From assembly GCF_002939475.1 (NCBI RefSeq), contig NZ_PKFQ01000001.1, positions 4,585,001-4,649,000 of the forward strand: DNA of 64,000 nucleotides. Direction: 5' to 3'. Positions 60,014 through 64,000 of the stretch are shown here, one piece after another (position 1 is the first letter of the stretch; the number at the start of each line of letters is the position of its first letter). The stretch is from Streptomyces cinnamoneus. Its GTDB lineage: Bacteria > Actinomycetota > Actinomycetes > Streptomycetales > Streptomycetaceae. The notes beneath the pieces were generated by a model. That model was not told where the DNA came from. It ran no database searches and saw nothing but the letters and a program-made list of their open reading frames with translations. The position numbers and the translations under genes are program-made.

Positions 60014-60019
60014 ACTTTA
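60014..60019 (-). promoter_or_regulatory. -10 hexamer of a probable leaderless promoter (TAP-like hydrolase)
   Basis: TAAAGT seven bases before ATG 60006 on the minus strand. The intervening CAGGGAG could also serve as a close ribosome site. Confidence 0.4.
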
Positions 60020-60070
60020 CGGATGTGGGGGCCACCGGAATCACCCCCGGCCCCCGGCGCACGGTCGCCC

Positions 60071-61111
60071 TCAGGCGGAGTGCAGGGGCGCACAGCCGAT
60101 TCTGCCGGCCACCGCGTCGACGAAGTCGGGGAAGACCTCGCGCGGGTCGTCCAGGCGCGTGCCCGTGCGCGCCGGGCCGGAGCGCATGGTGAAGACGGTC
60201 GTGCGGCCGGCGCAGTCGGCGGTCACCAGGGCGCCGTCCGGCGTGATGCGGCCGTGGGCGCGCCAGCCCCGGGCGGGCGGCCCGTCGCCGGTGAGACCGG
60301 CGAACAGGGCGACGATGCGGGGACGGGCGGTCATCGTGAACCGGGCCGCCCACGTGCTGTCACTGGCCACCGCGCAGGTCTGGAAGTCGTCCTGCAGGCT
60401 GCCGGCCCGGTCGGTCAGCCGGCCGGCCGGCGCGGACCGCACCTCCCTGCCGAGCGCCGGTATGCCGCACCCGGCGGTGCCCGGGGCGATGGCGGCGGCC
60501 CGCGCGGCGTACGCGACGGCCGCCGGCAGGGCACCCGGGCGTGGTGCGGCCCGGGGCGCGCAGCCGGTCACCCTGGCCGCGCGGTCGGCCGCCTGCAACA
60601 GGAGCCGGGCGGTCTCGGCCGTGTCCGCGAAGGTGCCGCTGATGGTGAGGACCGAGGGCAGGCCCTTCACATCGCAGGTCTGGGGCAGCACCAGACTGCC
60701 CGAGGCCGCGGTGACGAAGCCGGGTAGACCGCCGGGAAGGGCGCTGTCACCCCCGGTGAACAGTCCCGCGAGCCAGGTCCGGCGCTCGTCCGCCGGCTCC
60801 GGGCCGGTGTCGTACCGCACGTCGAGACGCTGGTCGCGGGCCTTCGGGCCGTGGCCGCCGCGCCAGCTCAGGGCGCAGTGGCCGCTCGGGTGGCGCCGCG
60901 TGGGGGCGCGCTCGGAGGACGTGCGGTGGGTGGCCCCCGCGTGGAACGGGCCGCCGTCCTGCGCCCAGGTGCCCCAGCAGTAGTCGGGCCTGGTCAGCGG
61001 CCCGAACTGGGTCTGCCAGAGCGCCACCAGGGCGGCCACCAACGCCGCGACGGCGAGGGCTCCGGTGAGCATCCGCACCCTGCGGCCCGTGCGCTCGGTG
61101 GTCGGTGACAC
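60071..61111 (-). CDS. membrane-anchored exported protein, unknown function
   Basis: 346 aa from GTG 61111 with GGGGGAAAA directly upstream. One N-terminal membrane helix (about 15-37) after a basic start (TTERTGRR). The exported part contains six or more Cys (DYCWGTW, LPQTCDVKG, ADRAARVTGCAPR, VTADCAGRTT) which may pair as disulfides. No motif of a known enzyme. Lies between the two TAP-like hydrolase genes in the same direction. Confidence 0.7.
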   Translation of the reverse strand: MSPTTERTGRRVRMLTGALAVAALVAALVALWQTQFGPLTRPDYCWGTWAQDGGPFHAGATHRTSSERAPTRRHPSGHCALSWRGGHGPKARDQRLDVRYDTGPEPADERRTWLAGLFTGGDSALPGGLPGFVTAASGSLVLPQTCDVKGLPSVLTISGTFADTAETARLLLQAADRAARVTGCAPRAAPRPGALPAAVAYAARAAAIAPGTAGCGIPALGREVRSAPAGRLTDRAGSLQDDFQTCAVASDSTWAARFTMTARPRIVALFAGLTGDGPPARGWRAHGRITPDGALVTADCAGRTTVFTMRSGPARTGTRLDDPREVFPDFVDAVAGRIGCAPLHSA

Positions 61112-61218
61112 TTTTCCCCCAGCCGCTCGCTCGGAACCTCTGTGCGGGCGATCGTAGTGCGGGCCACTGACATTCGAGCCGGCCGCGTTCGTATTACCGG
61201 TGTGATGTGCTATGGGTG

Positions 61219-62742
61219 CTATGAGCACACCTTATGCGCCGGGGGTACGGTGCCCTGCAACAAGTAGGCGTCCGCCGCGCTCTTGACGCAGGCGTTCCCG
61301 CTGTCGTACGCCCCATGGCCTTCGCCCTGATAGGTCATCACCACGCCCACCCCGGGCCCGAGCTCCTGGGCCATCTTGTGCGCTCCCTCGTAAGGGGTCG
61401 CGGGGTCACCGGTGTTGCCGACCACGAGGATCGGCGCGGAGCCCTTGGCGCTCACATCGGGGGTCTGCCATTCGCCCTTTACGGGCCAACCGGTGCACTG
61501 GAGCAGGCTCCACGCCATGAACTCCCCGAAGACCGGCGACGCCTTGCGGAACTCCGCCGTCTTCTGCTCGACCTCCTCCGCCGTGTAGCGCTGGGCGAAG
61601 TCCGCGCAGGTGATGGCGTTGAGGGAGGCCTGGAGCGAGCTGTACTTGCCGTCGGGCCCGCGCCCGTTCATGGAGTCGCCGAGGGTCAGCAGCATCTTGC
61701 CGTCGCCGTTCTCGGCGTCCTCCACGCCCTCGGTGAGGTAGTCCCAGAAGTCCTTCGAGTACAGGGACTGGGCGATGCCGCCCATGGCCAGCGACTGGGT
61801 GAGGTCCCGGCCCCCGCCCCCGGGCACGGCCTTCTTGCCGAGGCGGTCGAGCAGGGCGACGATCTGCTGCTCCGTGGGGCAGTTGTCGGAGGTCTTCACG
61901 CAGGACGCCATGTAGTTGCCGAGGGCAAGCTGGAAGCCGGCGGCCTGGGCGAGGGCGCTCTGCACGGGGTCGCTGGCCGGGTCCACGACCCCGTCGAGCA
62001 GGGCGCGGCCCACCCGGCCGGGGAACAAGTGGGCGTAGACGCCGCCCAGTTCGGTGCCGTAGGAGACGCCGAAGTAGTGCAGCTTGTCGTCGCCCAGGAC
62101 CTGCCGCATGAGGTCCATGTCGCGGGCGGCGTTCGTCGTGCCCACGTGGGGGAGGATCTTCCCGGAGTTCTTCCGGCAGGCCTCCGCGTAGTCGCCCACC
62201 CGGCCCACGAGGGCCTTCTCCTCCTCCTTGGTGGAGGGGGTCGCGTCCGCCGCGTAGTACGCGTCCAGTTGCTTGTCGTTCAGACAGGTCACGGCGGCGC
62301 TGCGGCCCACGCCTCGCGGGTCGAAGCTGACGAGGTCGTAGCGGGTGCGCAGGGTGCGGTAGTCCTCGGCGAAGGCCGGCAGCGTGGAGACCCCGGAGCC
62401 ACCGGGGCCGCCGAAGTTGAAGATCAGCGAGCCGATGCGGTGGGCCTGGTCGGTGGCCTTCGCCCGGATCAGGGCGATGCCGATGGTCTCGCCGTCGGGG
62501 TCCGCGTAGTCCAGCGGTGCCCGCAGCGTCGCGCACTCCCAGTCGCGGCCCGGGGGTTTGCCGGACCCGCTGTCCTCGCTGGTGCTCGGAGCCGGGCAGG
62601 ACTTCCAGTCCAGCTTCTGGTTCGCCGAGGCGCCCGGCCCCGGGGTGGAGGCGCCGCCGTCGCCGCCACTGCAGCCGGAGGCCGTCGCGACGGCCAGGAG
62701 GACGGCCGAGAGCAGGGCCCCGACGCGTAGGGAACTGGACAC
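61219..62742 (-). CDS. secreted TAP-like alpha/beta hydrolase, paralogue
   Basis: About 507 aa from GTG 62742; the ATG at 62751 touches its GGAGG, so the GTG nine bases downstream fits better. Lipobox ATASGC gives a lipoprotein. Same domain order and motifs as the hydrolase at 58459: SLIFNFGGPGGSGVS, FGVSYGTELGG, VVGNTGDPATP and YQGEGHGAYD; the two share most of their core, including KNSGKILPHVGT/KNSGKVLPHVDT. Surface or secreted peptidase/esterase, presumed. Confidence 0.88.
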   Translation of the reverse strand: MSSSLRVGALLSAVLLAVATASGCSGGDGGASTPGPGASANQKLDWKSCPAPSTSEDSGSGKPPGRDWECATLRAPLDYADPDGETIGIALIRAKATDQAHRIGSLIFNFGGPGGSGVSTLPAFAEDYRTLRTRYDLVSFDPRGVGRSAAVTCLNDKQLDAYYAADATPSTKEEEKALVGRVGDYAEACRKNSGKILPHVGTTNAARDMDLMRQVLGDDKLHYFGVSYGTELGGVYAHLFPGRVGRALLDGVVDPASDPVQSALAQAAGFQLALGNYMASCVKTSDNCPTEQQIVALLDRLGKKAVPGGGGRDLTQSLAMGGIAQSLYSKDFWDYLTEGVEDAENGDGKMLLTLGDSMNGRGPDGKYSSLQASLNAITCADFAQRYTAEEVEQKTAEFRKASPVFGEFMAWSLLQCTGWPVKGEWQTPDVSAKGSAPILVVGNTGDPATPYEGAHKMAQELGPGVGVVMTYQGEGHGAYDSGNACVKSAADAYLLQGTVPPAHKVCS

Positions 62743-62836
62743 GGCCCCCATCCTCCGGGCCGCACGTGGCGGGCGCGCGTGCTGCGGGCCGTACGGGTTA
62801 CGGGCCCCACCGGCCCTGCACGCGAAACCCCCGGTG

Positions 62837-62858
62837 AAACCCCCTGGTCGAGGGGTTT
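62837..62858 (-). terminator. hairpin after the ModC-like gene
   Basis: AAACCCC (62837-62843) pairs with GGGGTTT (62852-62858); read on the minus strand it follows the ATPase stop at 62931 and ends in a T-containing stretch. Confidence 0.5.
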
Positions 62859-62930
62859 ACAGCCACGGCGTCACTGAACGGACGCGGTCACGCCGGACCG
62901 CGGCCTCACGCGCCGGCCCACCGGCTCGGG

Positions 62931-64000
62931 TCAGAGCGCGACGAACGTGACCTCGGTGGCCTTCACGCTGACCCACACCGGCGCGCCCTCCGACAGGCCG
63001 AGGTCCGCGGCCGCGGCGGGGGTGATCTCGGCGATCACGTCCGGGACGCCGTCGATGAGGACGCGCACGCGTCCGCCCTGGGCGGCGAGTTCGCGGACCG
63101 TGCCCTCCCAGACGTTCCGGGGGCTCCCTGTGGGGCGCGCGGTGTGCACGGCGACCGCCTCGGGGCCCACCACCGCCAGGCCGGTGGACGCGTCATCGGC
63201 GGGCCGGTCCGCGGTCGTCAGAGTCGTGCCGCAGTCCAGCAGCAGCGTGCCCCGGGCCGTCGTCTTCACGGGCCAGGCGTTGCGGCCCAGCATCCGGGCG
63301 ACCCAGGGGGAGCGGGGATGGCGGGCCAGCTCCGCCGGCGTCGCGTACTGCACCGTCTCGCCGTCCTCCAGGACCAGCACGTGGTCGGCCAGGGACACGG
63401 CCTCCACCGGGTCGTGGGTGACGATCAGGCAGACCCCGGGGAAGCCGGCCAGGTGCGTCCGCAGCGCGTGGCGCACATGGGCACGGGTCGACTGGTCCAG
63501 CGCGGCCAGCGGCTCGTCCAGGAGCAGCAGCCGGGGGCGTGCCGCCAGGGCGCGCGCCAGCGCCACCCGCTGGGCCTGGCCGCCGCTGAGCCGGCTGGGC
63601 CGGCGGCCGGCGAGGTGGCCCACGCCGAGGCGCTCCAGCCACTGCCGTGCCCGGCGGTCGGCCTCCTGCCGGGGCACGCCCTGCGCCCGCAGGCCGTACG
63701 CCGTGTTGGCCAGGGCGGTCAGGTGCGGGAAGAGGGCGCCGTCCTGCGGGACCCAGGCGATGTGCCGCCGGTGCGCGGGCGCCGTGGACACGTCGGTGCC
63801 GCCCAGGTACAGGGGGGCGGCCGTGGCCCGGGGGGTGAGGCCCAGCAGGGCGCGCAGGAGCGTGGTCTTGCCGGCGCCGTTCGGGCCGACCACCGCGATG
63901 GTGGTGCCGGGCGGCGCGTCGAGGGCCGCCCGGGTGGCCCCCGAGACGGTCGTCCGCAGGGGGTGGGCGGTCAGCGGGGGGCCGGGCGTCTCCGGCTGGT
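62931..64000 (-). CDS. ABC ATPase of molybdate type (ModC-like), 5' end beyond the window
   Basis: The frame stays open from the stop at 62931 to the right edge (64000), so the N-terminus lies outside. Walker A GPNGAGKTT, signature LSGGQAQRV, Walker B LLLLDEP, H-loop THDP. The C-terminal 130 residues form a TOBE/MOP-like domain (RELAAQGGRVRVLIDGVPDV, VSVKATEVTFVAL), which in ModC binds oxyanions. Molybdate or a related solute is likely, but Fe3+ or spermidine-type relatives cannot be excluded. Permease and binding protein should be to the right. Confidence 0.83.
   Translation of the reverse strand, partial: QPETPGPPLTAHPLRTTVSGATRAALDAPPGTTIAVVGPNGAGKTTLLRALLGLTPRATAAPLYLGGTDVSTAPAHRRHIAWVPQDGALFPHLTALANTAYGLRAQGVPRQEADRRARQWLERLGVGHLAGRRPSRLSGGQAQRVALARALAARPRLLLLDEPLAALDQSTRAHVRHALRTHLAGFPGVCLIVTHDPVEAVSLADHVLVLEDGETVQYATPAELARHPRSPWVARMLGRNAWPVKTTARGTLLLDCGTTLTTADRPADDASTGLAVVGPEAVAVHTARPTGSPRNVWEGTVRELAAQGGRVRVLIDGVPDVIAEITPAAAADLGLSEGAPVWVSVKATEVTFVAL

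Noticed and set aside
1..64000. Search for tRNA, rRNA, transposase, integrase, att sites or prophage genes
   Set aside because: None seen on either strand; a covariance-model search would be decisive for tRNAs and small RNAs.

Overview
The window is a contiguous piece of a high-GC actinobacterial chromosome, almost certainly Streptomyces or a close relative. Reasons: strong G/C third-position bias, frequent GTG and TTG starts, mycothiol biosynthesis (mshB), a DUF3117/DUF3107/DUF3152 complement typical of actinobacteria, and Streptomyces-type small proteins. I saw no rRNA or tRNA gene, no insertion sequence, no prophage and no CRISPR array. Nearly all of it reads as core chromosome. About 62 protein genes are supported; the genes at both edges are cut.

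Layout. 1-4.6 kb: start of an S9 peptidase, mshB and membrane/envelope proteins. 4.8-8.4 kb: a drug-type ABC transporter (ATPase plus ABC-2 permease) in line with a histidine kinase and a NarL/LuxR-type response regulator. 8.5-20 kb: SirB1-like protein, GNAT acetyltransferase, 7Fe ferredoxin, lysine/DAP genes dapC and dapE, LOG-family protein, folP-like gene, DivIVA-like protein, 3-methyladenine glycosylase, enoyl-CoA hydratase, DUF3117, O-methyltransferase. 20-28 kb: ECF sigma factor, zinc-binding anti-sigma factor, HtrA protease, TatB, then Mrp, DUF1003 and an MgtE-N/CBS protein. As I remember M. tuberculosis, gene order follows Rv1170-Rv1232c with insertions and losses. 28-38 kb: lipoprotein, EamA transporter, CorA, SUFU-domain protein, PHP phosphoesterase, MarC, NYN ribonuclease-like protein, VOC protein, hydrolase. 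38-46.7 kb: DEAD-box helicase, ferritin-like protein, DUF3107, TetR regulator, hydrolase, DUF3152, matching Rv3211-Rv3203 in M. tuberculosis; moeZ (57.2 kb) belongs to the same block. Between DUF3152 and moeZ lie about 10 kb of probably accessory genes: a peptide-type ABC transporter behind a tiny Cys-ending ORF (46.8-52.4 kb), and a four-gene surface-polysaccharide-like cluster (52.6-57.1 kb). The right end has two paralogous secreted TAP-like hydrolases and a ModC-like ATPase.

The most interesting signals are: (1) a 30-codon ORF ending in Leu-Cys-Arg, apparently leaderless, followed by a C/T-rich tract ahead of the peptide ABC operon, which looks like a cysteine-responsive attenuator; (2) a recurring -10-like hexamer placed exactly seven bases before the start codon of more than ten genes, implying widespread leaderless transcription and fixing several starts; (3) two genes whose best start is ATT or CTG; (4) a palindromic operator candidate ahead of the ABC/two-component operon; (5) the polysaccharide-like cluster containing a spherulin-4-type protein. 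No wholly new multi-gene system can be claimed from sequence reading alone.
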